Positions 40,955-52,344 of a stretch of 64,000 bases of DNA are shown one piece after another; position 1 is the stretch's first letter; every line of letters begins with the position of its first letter. The notes below the pieces were generated by a model that saw only the letters and a list, made by a program, of their open reading frames with translations, searched no databases and was not told where the DNA came from. The position numbers and the translations under genes are program-made. The stretch comes from Agapetus fuscipes (taxonomy: Eukaryota > Arthropoda > Insecta > Trichoptera > Glossosomatidae). The stretch spans positions 21,270,342-21,334,341 of the forward strand of contig OX637335.1 of NCBI GenBank assembly GCA_951799405.1, read 5' to 3'.

Positions 40955-41193
40955 TATATTATACAGAGGAAGTGGGGAAGAAAAAAGAGGTAAGGGACAA
41001 TCGAGAAAAGTATGGAGTGATCAGATTGAGGAGATTATGAAAGAATGGGATATACAAGATGAGCGTAAAAGAAGAAAATGCATGAAAAAGGTGATGGATA
41101 TGAATGAGCTGAAAGAGATATGTAAGGATAGGAAGAAATGGAGGCAGCTCTGGCCACCCCTAGCGGAACGGAGACAGAGTTACAGTTACAGTA
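40955..41193 (+). pseudogene. RTE-like LINE C-terminus and 3' end
   Basis: Encodes a GSGEKKRGKGQSRKVW block, SDQIEEIMKEWDI, KRRKCMKKVMDMNELKEIC and KDRKKWRQLWPPLAERRQ, then the shared 3' end with GTTACAGTTACAG units. It gives the clearest view of this family's tail. Confidence 0.8.
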
Positions 41194-41397
41194 AGTGACG
41201 TGGGTTGTCAGTTAATCATGTCACCAAACTGTCAAAATTTTTATGTAGTAGGTATCTGGGATCTGTTGCCGTGGTCTGTGGGAGCTGGAGCTTCTGGACA
41301 TTTTGCCCATGTCTACGATGGACTTCTTCAGCGTGAAAGTGAAATGATGAAGATGATCTTGTTGAAATCACAGTTTCATTCTTAAAGTTTTCAGACT

Positions 41398-41628
41398 TAA
41401 TATTTTTATGATGCTGACCACCCAAACTGAAAAAAATGGTTTCCTATGCTAATGTCACCCCTGTTATAGTAAAAGTCGGCATAAGTTGCAGAGGTTTTAT
41501 TGATTTAAGCCTTGTGTCTTGTTTTGTTTGCACGCGTGCACTATGTGTTAGCGCAAACTTCCAGCTTGTGAACATGCACTAATTATAAAAACTTAATTTT
41601 AACACATCTTTGCAACTAAGATTCGTCT
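41398..41628 (+). repeat. TTAGA-SINE, diverged
   Basis: TATGATGCTGACCACCCAAA to TTTGCAACTAAGATTCG. Confidence 0.7.
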
Positions 41629-41634
41629 TCTTCT

Positions 41635-42027
41635 TCTTCCTCAGCCTTTCTTCTCGACGTAGGCCTCGTTTAATAATCTCCATCCCTGTCTATCGGTTAC
41701 TGTGTTCAGCCATTATCTGCCTGCAGTTCTTTTGATGTCGTCCAGCCACCTCAGTTGGGGTCTCCCCACTCCTCACTTGGACATCCTGGACCTCCACTGG
41801 ACGATCCTTTTCGGCCACCTGTCACGGTCCTGCCTTGCGACGTGACCAGCCCAGCGCCACTTTAAGCAGGCCACTCGCTGCATGAAATCAGTGACACCAG
41901 TGTGTCTACGGATCTCCTGGTTTTGAAGAGGCTGAGTCCGAGCATCCTCCTTCCAATGGCTCTTTAGCATATCTTCAGTCTGTTGGCGTTGTACTAAGTA
42001 AGCCCTTTTTACATTACTGATTGCCAA
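41635..42027 (-). pseudogene. RTE-like LINE C-terminus
   Basis: The minus strand encodes QQTEDMLKSHWKEDARTQPL, RRHTGVTDFMQRVACLKWRW, AGHVARQDRDRWPKRIVQWR and, after frame loss, a GRPQLRWLDDIK-like run. The LKWRWAGHVAR / W..R...WRPR pattern is characteristic of arthropod RTE elements, especially common in moths and butterflies. Confidence 0.85.
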
Positions 42028-42460
42028 AATGGAGTAAGCATTTCTGTTCTAGATGATTTTTTTCCGAATGCAAGCATTTGGCGCGTTATTCAGCTAAACA
42101 AACTTCCCTGTATTCCATCATAAGCCAGGAGCACTCTTCATTCCATTTCCTCTGCACAAACGCACCGTGTTGGTGCACAGTTGTTTGATGCCTGAACACA
42201 AATACACTTTTCTAATTAATAATTCCTTCACTCAAACTCCGAGTATTAGTTTTTTTTTCATGAAAATTGTTGATAGGACGTCGTATTTTTTCAAATCTCT
42301 GTTCAAGATCTTCAAATTACTTCAATGACTAAAAATAAATAAATGCTCCTTCAAATGCGTAGACTGATCACCATTTCACTTGTCTTTAGTGACTTTTACG
42401 TAATAAGTAATGAAAATTTTTGGAGTTTATGTATTTACACAATGAAAATTTATTTTAATT
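42028..42460. other. No recognised element
   Basis: Unassigned. Confidence 0.4.
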
Positions 42461-42464
42461 AGAA

Positions 42465-42675
42465 TTCATTGACTTATAGGTTGGTATGAGGCTGACTACA
42501 ATGTCACCTCTGTTTAAGGGAAGATCAGCAAAAGTTGCAGGGTGTATGTTTATTTGAGGTTCGGATTTAAATTTGTAATGCAGCAATTGTAAGAGCAAAC
42601 TTACACGACATGCATTTAGGTAATAAGAATTTTAATTGTTCTCATATCTTTGCAACTTAGATTATAGATTATGAA
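42465..42675 (+). repeat. TTAGA-SINE with internal deletion
   Basis: Head TTCATTGACTTATAGGTTGG. The ACCACCC..GGTTCACTTTGCC segment is deleted. Tail TTTGCAACTTAGATTATAG. Confidence 0.8.
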
Positions 42676-43010
42676 TATTAGGGAATCTTCCTTCAAAGGC
42701 CTTGACTGACTATTATCGTATTTGGCTTGTGAAACTGATACACGAGTATTGTTTATTTCTTTTACGTAAACAGTTATTCAACGAAGCGTATCAAAAATAT
42801 CTCAGGTATAGTAAACTGGCTTGCGTTGCGTTAAACTGACTCAAGTTATACCTACAAAAGCTCCCCCTTAAACTTATTAAGGCATTCTTATTATTATTTA
42901 CCGGAAACCCTGCAGGTGGCAGGTTACCGTCACCTGTTCTGGCACCTGTTAGATGTGCAACACCATTCGTTAATTTTTATTCAGAATCATATCATTCGTA
43001 GTCTCTTATA
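42676..43010. other. No recognised element
   Basis: Unassigned. Confidence 0.4.
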
Positions 43011-43014
43011 TTCT

Positions 43015-43230
43015 TCTTATACCCGGTCCGTAATCTCGTTGTCAATGCCACGTATTCTTCTTAATCTTGTTCCTCATTGCTGAGGGTTGTGACCCGTGTG
43101 GAAGCAACCACTCTTCTCCAGTTCTCTCCTGACTGCGCTGCCCGTAGCGTTCCAACCACCGAGGTGCCTGCTGCTGTCTTTACTTGATCGGTAATGCGGC
43201 GTAACGTAAGCGAAAGATCATTGGTTCTGA
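43015..43230 (-). pseudogene. Probable LINE C-terminus
   Basis: The minus strand encodes LTLRRITDQVKTAAGTSVVG, then TLRAAQSGENWRRVV. The TDQVK...G....L.AA....WRR.V pattern is like the end of insect RTE proteins. The upstream part is not recognisable. Confidence 0.45.
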
Positions 43231-43239
43231 AAGAGGGTG

Positions 43240-43460
43240 AGCCCAAAAATAAATAACGGCAAGGTTTACTCAGCCTTCGCAAGAAATGAGAACCAGCCCC
43301 CTCGGGAGCTAGAAGCCCCTTCTTCTCTGTGTGGCCGGCAGGGGTTGGCGTGAGGTCAGCTCCCTTCCCCGTAAAAATAAATAGGTCCCGAATAGACACA
43401 TGCGACCATTTCGGGGATAACGCAGACAAAAAGTTACACTATATGTGGAGCTTAGTTGCG
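43240..43460 (+). repeat. SINE-B, head missing
   Basis: AACGGCAAGGTTTACTCAGC to CTATATGTGGAGCTTAGTTG. Confidence 0.85.
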
Positions 43461-43690
43461 AATGGGTTCGATTCACAAGGAGCACAAAATACCATTTCAT
43501 TTTCAAATATGTATACTCTTTTCTGTGTTAAAAAAATAATATGCCATTACCAAAAGATCGGTCCCAAAGGTTCATCCAGCAACAGGGTCCTGGTAAAGAA
43601 TTGGCGCTTCTATTATTCGCTTCTATAGACCAAGTTTGTAAAGTGCTCTTCAGGTGTGATAGACACAAAATAGCGCTACCTAAATACACA
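43461..43690 (+). repeat. SINE-C with L2-like tail, fused behind SINE-B
   Basis: Starts within the head (AATGGGTTCGATTCACAAGG), runs through CCAAAGGTTCATCCAGCAAC and GAATTGGCGCTTCT, and ends CTCTTCAGGTGTGATAGACA, AAATAGCGCTACC. One of the few copies with the tail in sense orientation. Confidence 0.75.
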
Positions 43691-44100
43691 GTAAGATATC
43701 GCCAACGATTTAACTAAATCATCAAATTCCCAATTAGATAGACAGCATGTAAAAATCGCTTGATCTGAGTTCACTAAAACAATTTTAAAATAATTACAAA
43801 TAAATCATTTTATTGTTTAAAATTATTACGGAATTATTTGTTTAGAATGTATTAATTTCCCTGTAAAGTTATGGTTGTTTGTTTAACAATGAAACAAACG
43901 GAACAGTGGTTCGCGCTGCCAACTTACTTGGCCAAAAGTAATCAGTTATGGTTTAAAACTTTCGGCTGGTTTGTGTACAAGTACTGACGCAGACAAATTA
44001 AGAAATTCTGCAAACTCTACCTGACAGATGAGATACTTAATAACTTAAGTCCTGCGTACGGAATAAAATTAATATTCAAATAAAATTAACCACTAAAATG
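43691..44100. other. No recognised element
   Basis: AT-rich. Confidence 0.4.
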
Positions 44101-44103
44101 CTT

Positions 44104-44191
44104 TGAATCTAAATTATACAGATATATTAACATATAAAATGCATGCCCACTAACAGACACGTGTATGTTCGGCCTTATTAATGCTGCATGT
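44104..44191 (-). repeat. TTAGA-SINE, 3' part
   Basis: TTTGAATCTAAATTATACAG to AATGCTGCATGTGCA. It stops where the next minus copy's tail starts. Confidence 0.65.
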
Positions 44192-44432
44192 GCAATCTAG
44201 ATCTAAATCTAAATCTAAGTTGCAAAGATATGTATCATTTGAGGTTCATATTAAATGCATTCCCACAAGCAGACGCGCATAATTTCGCGCTCACACATGC
44301 CGCATGTGGACCTACAATATAAAAACCCAATCTCAAATGAACATACTCTTGCCGACCTTTCATGAAAAAGGGGTGACACTGGCAAAGTGAACCATTTTTT
44401 ACAGTATGGGTGGTCAGCCTCATAAGTCAAGA
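44192..44432 (-). repeat. TTAGA-SINE, near full length
   Basis: Tail of TTTAGA units (ATCTAAATCTAAATCTAAG). Head shortened at CAGCCTCATAAGTC. The tail subtype matches 3905-4158. Confidence 0.8.
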
Positions 44433-44454
44433 AGTAAACTCCTAAAATTTTTGC

Positions 44455-44568
44455 GTATGATTTATATATCTTTGCTGCTTAGATTTAAAACTAATTATAT
44501 TAAAATAATTTATTTGGTGAGCGCTGTTTTTGTGTGAATCATACCTCAAGAGCCCTTCGAAGCTAGTG
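44455..44568. repeat. TTAGA-SINE 3' end (+) next to SINE-C tail (-)
   Basis: ATATATCTTTGCTGCTTAGA at 44463-44485, then from 44508 TTTATTTGGTGAGCGCTGTT and ATACCTCAAGAGCCC, the L2-like tail reversed. Confidence 0.55.
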
Positions 44569-45155
44569 AGTTAAATAAAAACTGCAATTATGAACTAATC
44601 TGTTTTTTTTTTGTTTTTTTTTGCGAAATATTCTCTACTAGCGTAGATTAGACCATTAAGTGCGAGGTACATTTTGCACCTATTACAGGCGTTTGATCGA
44701 AAATCGTGCTACCTTGCTCCATCATGCACCATAATCTTGCTACCATGAGTATGCGAGAACATGTAGGTTGGAAATTAAAACACGTAGCGTGACCTTTCTC
44801 TTATCATTTATCAACTAAAGAGGTCACGCGTTGATTATCACAAAAAACGATTTATCTCTCCGTAAAAAATCATCAATATTTTATCATTTTTTATATCCAT
44901 AATAAATGATGATGAATAAAAATACATACGTCGTCGTCCCTGTGCTTGTTTGACTTATCTACAATTTGATTCAATTATTTTTTATTAATAATTTAAAAAA
45001 AATGTAAATAAACATTATTTGATTCTACAAATAAGTAGAATAAAAAATTGTTTACTCTTATTTTTTTAATTGTTAAAATGGAGTTCTACACAGTTTCCGC
45101 TGAATGAAATAATATATTATTAATTTATAAGTTAATTGTTATTTTTTTATTCTTA
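44569..45155. other. No recognised element
   Basis: AT-rich. Confidence 0.4.
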
Positions 45156-45157
45156 TT

Positions 45158-45395
45158 CTTTGACTTAAAGGCTGGTATGAAAAAATCCAACCAATACTGT
45201 AAAAAATGGTTCACTTTGCTAATGTCAACCCTGTTTCAGGGAAGGTCGGCAACAGTTGCAGGATTTATGTTCATGTATTTGATTTTTTTTTAATTCTACA
45301 TATTATGTGGCATTTGTAAACGCGAACTTACACGCATGCACTTAATATGAATCGTAAATGTTAACATATCTTCGCAACTTAGATTACAGATTAGA
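45158..45395 (+). repeat. TTAGA-SINE, diverged
   Basis: ATTCTTTGACTTAAAGGCTG to TTCGCAACTTAGATTACAG. Confidence 0.75.
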
Positions 45396-45399
45396 TTTT

Positions 45400-45570
45400 A
45401 GATGACCTTTCAATGATTTTGTTTTAAGAATCACATTCTACACAAAATGAACTATGAAAAATAAATGTGAGAGTTGTTTTAAATACTTAAAAATATATTT
45501 GGAGTTTTCAAAAGACACATTGGCCCAGTACTGAGTGCACATACCTACAAACATTGCTAATATGGAACTA
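45400..45570 (-). repeat. Dispersed repeat 'GAGCAATG'
   Basis: Minus strand AGCAATGTTTGTAGGTATGT, ACTGGGCCAATGTGTCTTTT, TAGAATGTGATTCTTAAAAC. It directly follows the TTAGA-SINE. Confidence 0.5.
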
Positions 45571-46205
45571 CCAGGAGCGTGCATCCCATACAGGCACATG
45601 CGCCTAATAGGTAGGCAATACATGGTAAAAAACGTTTTTGAACTTGATATTGAGATTTAAAATAAAAATAAAAATAGTTGGTTTGCAGCTATCGTTAGCA
45701 CTTGAGTCAATTTCAAATGAGTTATTTTAAAGAATGGGAGAGCATACTTATTCTGAAATGTATTTGCCTATACCCTATGCACGCTCCTGGAAATTACCCC
45801 TGTTGGAGATAAGGCAAACAAGCACAAAGGGGACCGCTTACTCTCACTTTATGAAATATCTTAATATCAAATGGTATTAAGTTTTTTTGCCTTTAGGCTA
45901 ATCAAAAAAAAATAGCGATGTTAAATTATGAAATATTATAAGTATGATCTTGGTTTATTTGTTTTGATGGCTGGTATTTAGATGCAAAAGGTTATGTTTT
46001 TAATGTGTTCGATGACGTAATATAATGTTGTCTACATTATGAGTTATGAAAATATCATTGAAATACAATTTTACAACTAAAATTATTAATTTAGTTTTTG
46101 GACTTTTTCCATTACAAACATGCGTTAGTCTCTACTACGAATCGCTTTAGAAGCAAATTGTTTAAAAATATATTGTTTTTGTTAAATCCAATAATAAAAG
46201 TTTTT
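45571..46205. other. No recognised element
   Basis: AT-rich. Confidence 0.4.
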
Positions 46206-46209
46206 AAAT

Positions 46210-46310
46210 TATACATGTCTGCTTGTGGGAATGCATTTAATATAAATCTTAAATGATATATATCTTTGCAGCTTAGATTAGATTAGATTAGATTAGATTA
46301 GATTAGAAAG
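46210..46310 (+). repeat. TTAGA-SINE, 5'-truncated
   Basis: TACATGTCTGCTTGTGGGAA to GCAGCTTAG and six TTAGA units, the longest tail in the window. Confidence 0.85.
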
Positions 46311-46420
46311 TAAAAGATAATTATGATTTTTTGTCCAAATTTTAATTAATTACCATTTAAATCATGTTCAAAATAATGTTCCTTGACATAAGCCACCAAC
46401 CACTAAAGGTTGGCGGCTCC

Positions 46421-46648
46421 TTGACTTATAGATTGGTATGAGGCTGACCACCCATATTGTAAAAATGGTCTCCTATTTGAAGGAAGGTCGGTAAGAGTTG
46501 CAGGGCTAATGCACATTGAGATTGGGATTTTATGTTTTAAGTCCACATGCGGCATGTGTAAGTGCGAGCTTATATTTGTCTGCTTATGGGAATGCATTTA
46601 ATATGAATCGTAAATATGATACATCTTTGCAAATTAGATTATAGATTT
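46421..46648 (+). repeat. TTAGA-SINE
   Basis: CCTTGACTTATAGATTGGTA to TTTGCAAATTAGATTATAG. The CCACTTTGCC..CCTGTTTC part is deleted. Confidence 0.8.
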
Positions 46649-46775
46649 AAGAAATCGCAACTGGAGATATAAAGACTAAATTTGTAATTAGTAGTAGCAC
46701 TTTTTAGCTTAAAAGATGAAAATAAAAACCATTTTGTGTTCGATTACTGCGATTATATTATAATTGCACGACCGC

Positions 46776-46804
46776 TTTCGCAAACACTCCGTTCGCATCT
46801 TCAG
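46776..46804 (-). ncRNA. Hammerhead-like core
   Basis: Minus strand CTGAAGA, T, then a short GC/GC stem with a long loop, then GAAAGCGG. The boxes are intact but stem II is weak. Confidence 0.3.
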
Positions 46805-47340
46805 GTGGTTATTTAGCTTTTTCTTATTTAAAAAAAACCTGGATTGACGCCTATCTATCCAACTCATATGTTTGCAACTTAGATTATATACACATTCCAT
46901 ATTTTCACATAATCTTGTTCCTTTAATTTCACTAGAAAAAAGGATTATTTACAAATTTAAATTATATGTACATACCAATTAACTCTTGACTAGCACACAG
47001 GTCCATATACACAAACCTAAACAGCCAAAAATAATTATGTATTCCTTGTGAAGGAAATTTTCTCTCTGCGTGTCTTTTCACTTTGTGCAATATGTATAAG
47101 ATATTATAAAACATTATTTGAGTCTCGCAGACTGATGTGTGCGTTGGTTATATCAACTTGTGCTGTGAATCACGGTCCGTGAACATGTGAAACAATCCTA
47201 GGGGTGTATTGCAAGACGCTCTAAGGGTGAACACACCACATCTTTGATATTTTTCATCAAGTTTTTCAACAAAGTGAAATGTTGCATCATTTGCTTTCTT
47301 CTACCTCTAAATTTTTTCTTAGCTCAAATTATGTAAAATG
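46805..47340. other. No recognised element
   Basis: Unassigned; a single TTTGCAACTTAGATTATA TTAGA-SINE end lies at 46871-46888. Confidence 0.4.
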
Positions 47341-47343
47341 TGA

Positions 47344-47592
47344 TCTATAATCTATGTAGCAAAGAGATATACTAACATTTAAAATAAATAATAAATGTAT
47401 GCCCACAAAAAGGTGCGTATAAGATCTCGTTTACAATCGATGCAGGTATATAATAAGAAATTAAAATGCAAACCTTAGATGAACATAAATCCTGCAACTT
47501 TTGCCGATCTTCCCTGAAACAGGGTTGCCATTGGTAAAGTGAACCATGTGTTACAGTATGGAAGTTCAGTCTCATACCAACCTATAAGTCAA
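47344..47592 (-). repeat. TTAGA-SINE, diverged
   Basis: CTATAATCTATGTAGCAAAG at the tail, CAACCTATAAGTCAATG at the head. Confidence 0.75.
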
Positions 47593-48385
47593 TGAAATAA
47601 TCATAACAGTGTTCTTAAAATACAATTTTGTTTTTTGAAGTTTTTTACCGAAAGGATATCAATATTTATTAAAATCAATAAATTTTCAAGAATTTCGTAA
47701 ATGACATTTTAATTATATATTTTTGTGACTACTGGAAAACTCATAGATAGGTACCATATTTTCGTTAATGTAAAAGCTATGCCTTAATTTATTTTTATGG
47801 CTTTTATATGGGTGTTTTCATCCTATCTTTATACTGATTGTCTAACATATCTATATTTGTTACTCTTCACAAAACTCTTCACTGATTAACTCAACTTTCG
47901 ATCTAAAATAAGTTTGAATTCAATATCACAACATTTTGTCTTCTACGACACTTTGTGTACGAGTACACATAATATTTCATATTTTCTCTTTGCCACTTCA
48001 AGCGTGGCACAGCTCCGACATTTGTATACGAAAATTATAGCACACGCCATCTCCACATACATATATTGTGTGTCTATGTGCTATGAAATTTATTCCATTC
48101 TGCTTTATTTTCACACGGAGCATAAAGTGTGAGACAGATTTGTACTTTTGTTCCGAGATGAACGCCTGCTTCGTCAGATGTTTCTTAGATAATCGTGTTC
48201 AAAGGTTATGCTCCTCTACGATACAGGAAGAATATGAAATTGAATGGTTACTAACTACATGATATCGAGTTAATTTTAGATCCCATCATTACTTTTTCTT
48301 GTTCTTTTCATGCATGTTTTTCTAAAGATTGTCGATTATCATTGCCAATCTCTTTCTCTGTGTGAACTCCCTGAATTGCTTTTTC
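47593..48385. other. No recognised element
   Basis: AT-rich. Confidence 0.4.
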
Positions 48386-48389
48386 TTCT

Positions 48390-48645
48390 ATAATCTATCC
48401 TAATCTAAGTTGCAAATATATATTAACATTCAAAACGCAAGCATGCATCAAATGCATGCCCACACACACGTGTAATTTAGCGTTTACAAATGCTGAATGT
48501 GTACTTACAAATTAAAATCCAATCATCAAATGAACATACACCCTGCAACTTTAGCCGACCTTCCCTGAAATAGGGGTGACATTAGTAAAGTGAACTATTT
48601 TTTACAGTGTGGGCTGTCAGCCTCATACTAACCTACAAGTCAAAT
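48390..48645 (-). repeat. TTAGA-SINE, full length
   Basis: ATCCTAATCTAAGTTGCAAA to CTAACCTACAAGTCAAA. Confidence 0.85.
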
Positions 48646-48804
48646 AATCGTGATCCCAAAACATTTTTTTCCATTTAACTTATTTCTCTCTTATTTGTCC
48701 AGTTTGCATAATCTTCTGGCTCTTCGTCCTTTGAACGTGCCCTTTAATGTACGGATACTCAAAAAACCAATAACAATAGTCCCTATTACAAGGGTTCGCA
48801 TGTT

Positions 48805-49040
48805 GCGCGAGTAGCCGATTTATTTTCAGAAGGAAGAGGACCAGCCTCCGGCCTCACGCTAATCCTTCACTTGAAATGGGGGTTTCACAGCTCCCGAAGG
48901 GATGGTTCGCTTTTTTTGTGAATTCTGAATAAACCTTGTTGGTATTTTGATTTTGGGATTGAAATAAACACCAAAACGGGAAATCATTTGTCCTTTAGCA
49001 AGTTACGCAAGCATCCTACCAACTGATGTATCGAGCGAGC
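48805..49040 (-). repeat. SINE-B
   Basis: Plus strand CACTTGAAATGGGGGTTTCA, GCTCCCGAAGGGATGG, and CTACCAACTGATGTATCGAG at the head. Confidence 0.75.
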
Positions 49041-49680
49041 TAACTATATTTATTTCTGAAAAAGAAGAGATTTCTTAAATGTAATTTATTCATAGTGCCT
49101 ACGCATTTTTCCATAAATTTGTCAAAGACAAATATATTCATCACTTTCTTTGTTTTGGTTTGTTGAGGTCCAACATGATATTTATGATGTTAAGTATTTA
49201 TTGTTGTATTTACTGACCTGGCGTAGCAACCTAAATTTGTCAGGCTTTCTCCTTCTTGGCAATCATTATCAAAGTTTCCAAAACAACGTCACCAAGTGAA
49301 CCCCTGTTTCCCTCTCACCTCACATTATTATTAGTACTGAGAAGTCCACATCTTCCTGCGGGTACTCCAAACAGCCCTTGCGGGAATTTATTAGGGTACA
49401 AGCCTGGCCTAGTGCGGGGTATTTATTAGCGTCTTTGTTCCGCGGCAGCCGCTACCTTTACATTAAATTAACACCCTTACAATATTCGCACTTCATACAT
49501 TAGGTGCGTTGTGTGTTCAATAGTATGTCGGGTCTGAGACAACTAAAGAAAAAGCTGTGAGGAGGTGTGTGGCAACGTTGTAAATTGTGACAGAATCATA
49601 GCGTGTATGGTAAGAATCTGTAGAAATTCTGTTCGTATACATTTTAAAATAAACATGTGGAGAGGAATTGAATCCATCAA
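49041..49680. other. No recognised element
   Basis: Bases 49230-49480 are richer in GC and may be a decayed element. Nothing assignable. Confidence 0.35.
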
Positions 49681-49878
49681 TTTTACTTCAATGAATAATT
49701 CATTAATAATTACCCAAATGAAATATGTTGAACCTAGGTGAAAAATCATCGTCAAAAAGCCTGACGGAAATCGAACCACTGTTGTTTTATTTCAAATATG
49801 CCTATAAAAATTGCCGTCTTGACCCGTTTGAAAAAGTTTCTTATTGTAGACCCGTTGATCTGTTTATTCGGACTTGCC
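49681..49878 (-). repeat. 198-bp direct repeat (left), containing a SINE-D-like head
   Basis: TTTTACTTCAATGAATAATT to GTTTATTCGGACTTGCC. It is nearly identical to 53473-53671. Within it, minus-strand CGATTTCCGTCAGGC and TGACCTAGGTTCAACATA align with SINE-D. The right edge coincides with the start of a TTAGA-SINE. Confidence 0.85.
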
Positions 49879-50414
49879 TTGACTGATAGGTTGGTATGCG
49901 GCTGACCACCCATACTGTAAAAAATGGTTCACTTTGCCAATGTCACCCCTGCTTCAGGGAAGGTCGGCAAGAGTTGTAGGGCTTATGTTCATTTGAGATT
50001 GGGTTTTTTTATATTGTAGGTCCACATGCGGCATGTGTAAGCGCGAAATTATACATGTCTGCTTGTGGGAATGCATTTAAGGTGGTACGACACATCGATG
50101 GTAACAAAAAATATTCATAGATGGTACGCATCAAAAATGTATGGGGCACTCCGTCGGGCAAATATGAAAAACTACTGTAGTTTTACTTCCTTTGAAACTT
50201 TTAATGCATTGAAAATAATATGTTGATTGCGCTATTCTAATATGAAATCAATCTGAAATCGCTAAGGTATTCATTTCGGTCATTAAATTATGCGTAAATT
50301 TCATTTTTTTCGCCATTGTTTGCGCCAACGCGACCGATGCGATGAGCTACGAGTACTTCTCTTGGATACAAACCTTTTTTATTATTTGTTACGCTTTATG
50401 CATCTTTATTTTCT

Positions 50415-50500
50415 TCAGTCTGGCCGTGAGAAGCTCTGGCCGAACAACTTGCGTAACGGACTGCCACGCAAGGGTGAGAGGTTCGAATCCGTTTGACGAT
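50415..50500 (+). pseudogene. tRNA-like segment in the left arm
   Basis: CTCTGGCCGAACAACTTGCG with A-box-like character and B box GAGGTTCGAATCCG. Counterpart of 52938-53025 but diverged from it in the middle. Confidence 0.5.
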
Positions 50501-50997
50501 GTATATTTTTAATTTTTTACATTGTGTTTTCTTTTTTTACATATACTTTTTTTTATTAAAATACAACATATTTGAAAACAAAAGTATTAAAGTTAGTCCA
50601 AACGATTAACAATACTTTCATTTCACTTTCATTTCACACTTCGTCCACACGACAAGTCGGTCAACATTTCAGTCACATGTATATATGTACCGAAGAAATC
50701 ATCCCAATATTATAATTGTATATTATGCAATGATATTATGATTCATTCACTCTGTCTGCCACCATAGGTTGACGCGTAAGCCTAATTTGCATAAACGAGG
50801 TGGCACGACTTTATCCGAACGAATCCGAAGCGTAGGGATTACTAGATCAAGAAGTGGCTATACAGCCATTGTATACAGCTGATGAGGAAGGGTGTCTTGA
50901 TAATAATATTATTATCATGTGCTGCAGTGTTTTTTCTTATTCACTTGTGAACGGTCACTGGTCAGTAGGACGCAAAAAGTGCAGAGGCTATACACCA

Positions 50998-51028
50998 TTG
51001 AGGTATATATAATATATACCTCAATGCT
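50998..51028. repeat. Perfect 31-bp palindrome
   Basis: CATTGAGGTATATA and its complement around a 3-base centre, inside the TTAA transposon. Confidence 0.85.
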
Positions 51029-51404
51029 ATACACAGTAATATGAATGAAAATCATTGAGGATGGAAATAGGAATCTAGCCGTTGCACAAATTTGTCATTT
51101 ATTGTGAGATGCCATGTAAAAAAAACAATCCATCACAAATATCTCGGTTCATCATTCGTCGATAAAAAAGTAATTTGTTCTAAGCCCCTCATACAACTTT
51201 GCTTAATAAATCTGAATAAGGCTATTTAAATGATTTAATCATGTTTTTAATGTATTGACTTGATTTTTACTAATTTCTCTTTTACGTACGCTGGTCACAT
51301 ATTACACACACCGCGTGACCATGTTGGAATAAAATTAATTTATTATTGATATAAGAATGACTATACATATATATACATAATATTTTATATATTGTTAATA
51401 CAAT

Positions 51405-51735
51405 AAGTCCGGTCAGTAGCTCAGAGGTAGAAAGCTTGCGTTCGATGCCGAAAGCTCGGATTCGATCCCCACCACCAAGGGTGTCAAAATTATTTCTCTT
51501 TTCGGTGTGTATTGCAAACCCACCTACCATAAAAAAAAACCAGCAAGGTTTACTCAGCCTTCACAAGAAATAAGAAACCTGCTCCCCTAGTAGGGAAATC
51601 CCCACTTCAACGAAGTGGTTGGCGTAAGGCCGGCTCCCTTACCTGTGAAAATACATAGGTTTTACCCACCATAAGCAACCCTTTCGGGAAAAAAGCTGCA
51701 GGAAGTTGCACTATACGTGCAGCTTAGTTGTACAA
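51405..51735 (+). repeat. SINE-B, full length
   Basis: GTCCGGTCAGTAGCTCAGAG, B box CGGATTCGATCCCC, CAACGAAGTGGTTGGCGTAA, 3' end ACGTGCAGCTTAGTTG. Lies in the interior of the TTAA transposon. Confidence 0.9.
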
Positions 51736-51879
51736 GCTAGTCCATGGTTCTAGCTTTACACACATTTAGGGACTTCATCGAAGAAAGAAAGTCGAGTGCA
51801 GTTCACTGATTTTTTTTTTATATTTTCAATACAAGAATAAAATATAGTTGTCAATTTTTAAGGCTTATGAAATTTTTTA

Positions 51880-52055
51880 CAATTTGTCTACCGATTTGTC
51901 TTTGGCCGAAATGTCGTTGGCCGAAAAGTCGTGTGGACGAAGTGTCGTGTGACCGATTTATCTATGGCCGAGTTGTCTTTGGACGGGTTGTCGTTGACCG
52001 ATTTGTCTTTGACCGAAATGTCGTTGGCCAAAAAGTCGTGGGGACGAAGTGTGAA
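51880..52055. repeat. ~15-bp minisatellite GCCGAAATGTCGTTG
   Basis: About 11 degenerate units of 15-16 bp such as GCCGAAATGTCGTTG, GCCGAAAAGTCGTGTG and GACCGATTTGTCTTTG. The complement CACTTCGTCCACACGAC is in the left arm at about 50637-50655, so the array borders the inverted repeats. Confidence 0.75.
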
Positions 52056-52067
52056 ATTTTTATATCT

Positions 52068-52315
52068 AATCTAATGTAATCTAACTTGCAAATATATGTT
52101 ACATTAGAGATTCACATTACATCATGCATTACATGCATTCTCACAACCAGACACGAACAAGTTTGCGCTTGCACATGCCTCATGTGAACCTACAACATAA
52201 AAACCAAATCTCAAATGGACATACACCCTGCAACTCTTGCCGTCCTTCCCTGAGACAGGGGTGACATTGGCAAAGGAACCATTTTTACAGCATGGGTGGT
52301 CAGCCGCATACCAAT
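52068..52315 (-). repeat. TTAGA-SINE
   Basis: ATCTAATCTAATGTAATCTA at the tail, GTGGTCAGCCGCATACCAA at the head. Inserted in the right arm of the TTAA transposon. Confidence 0.9.
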
Positions 52316-52344
52316 TTTGTTACCACATATATATATTTTTTAAT

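Noticed and set aside
46270..46310. TTAGA repeats as interstitial telomere sequence
   Set aside because: Insect telomeres are TTAGG. These repeats always sit at the 3' end of one SINE family.
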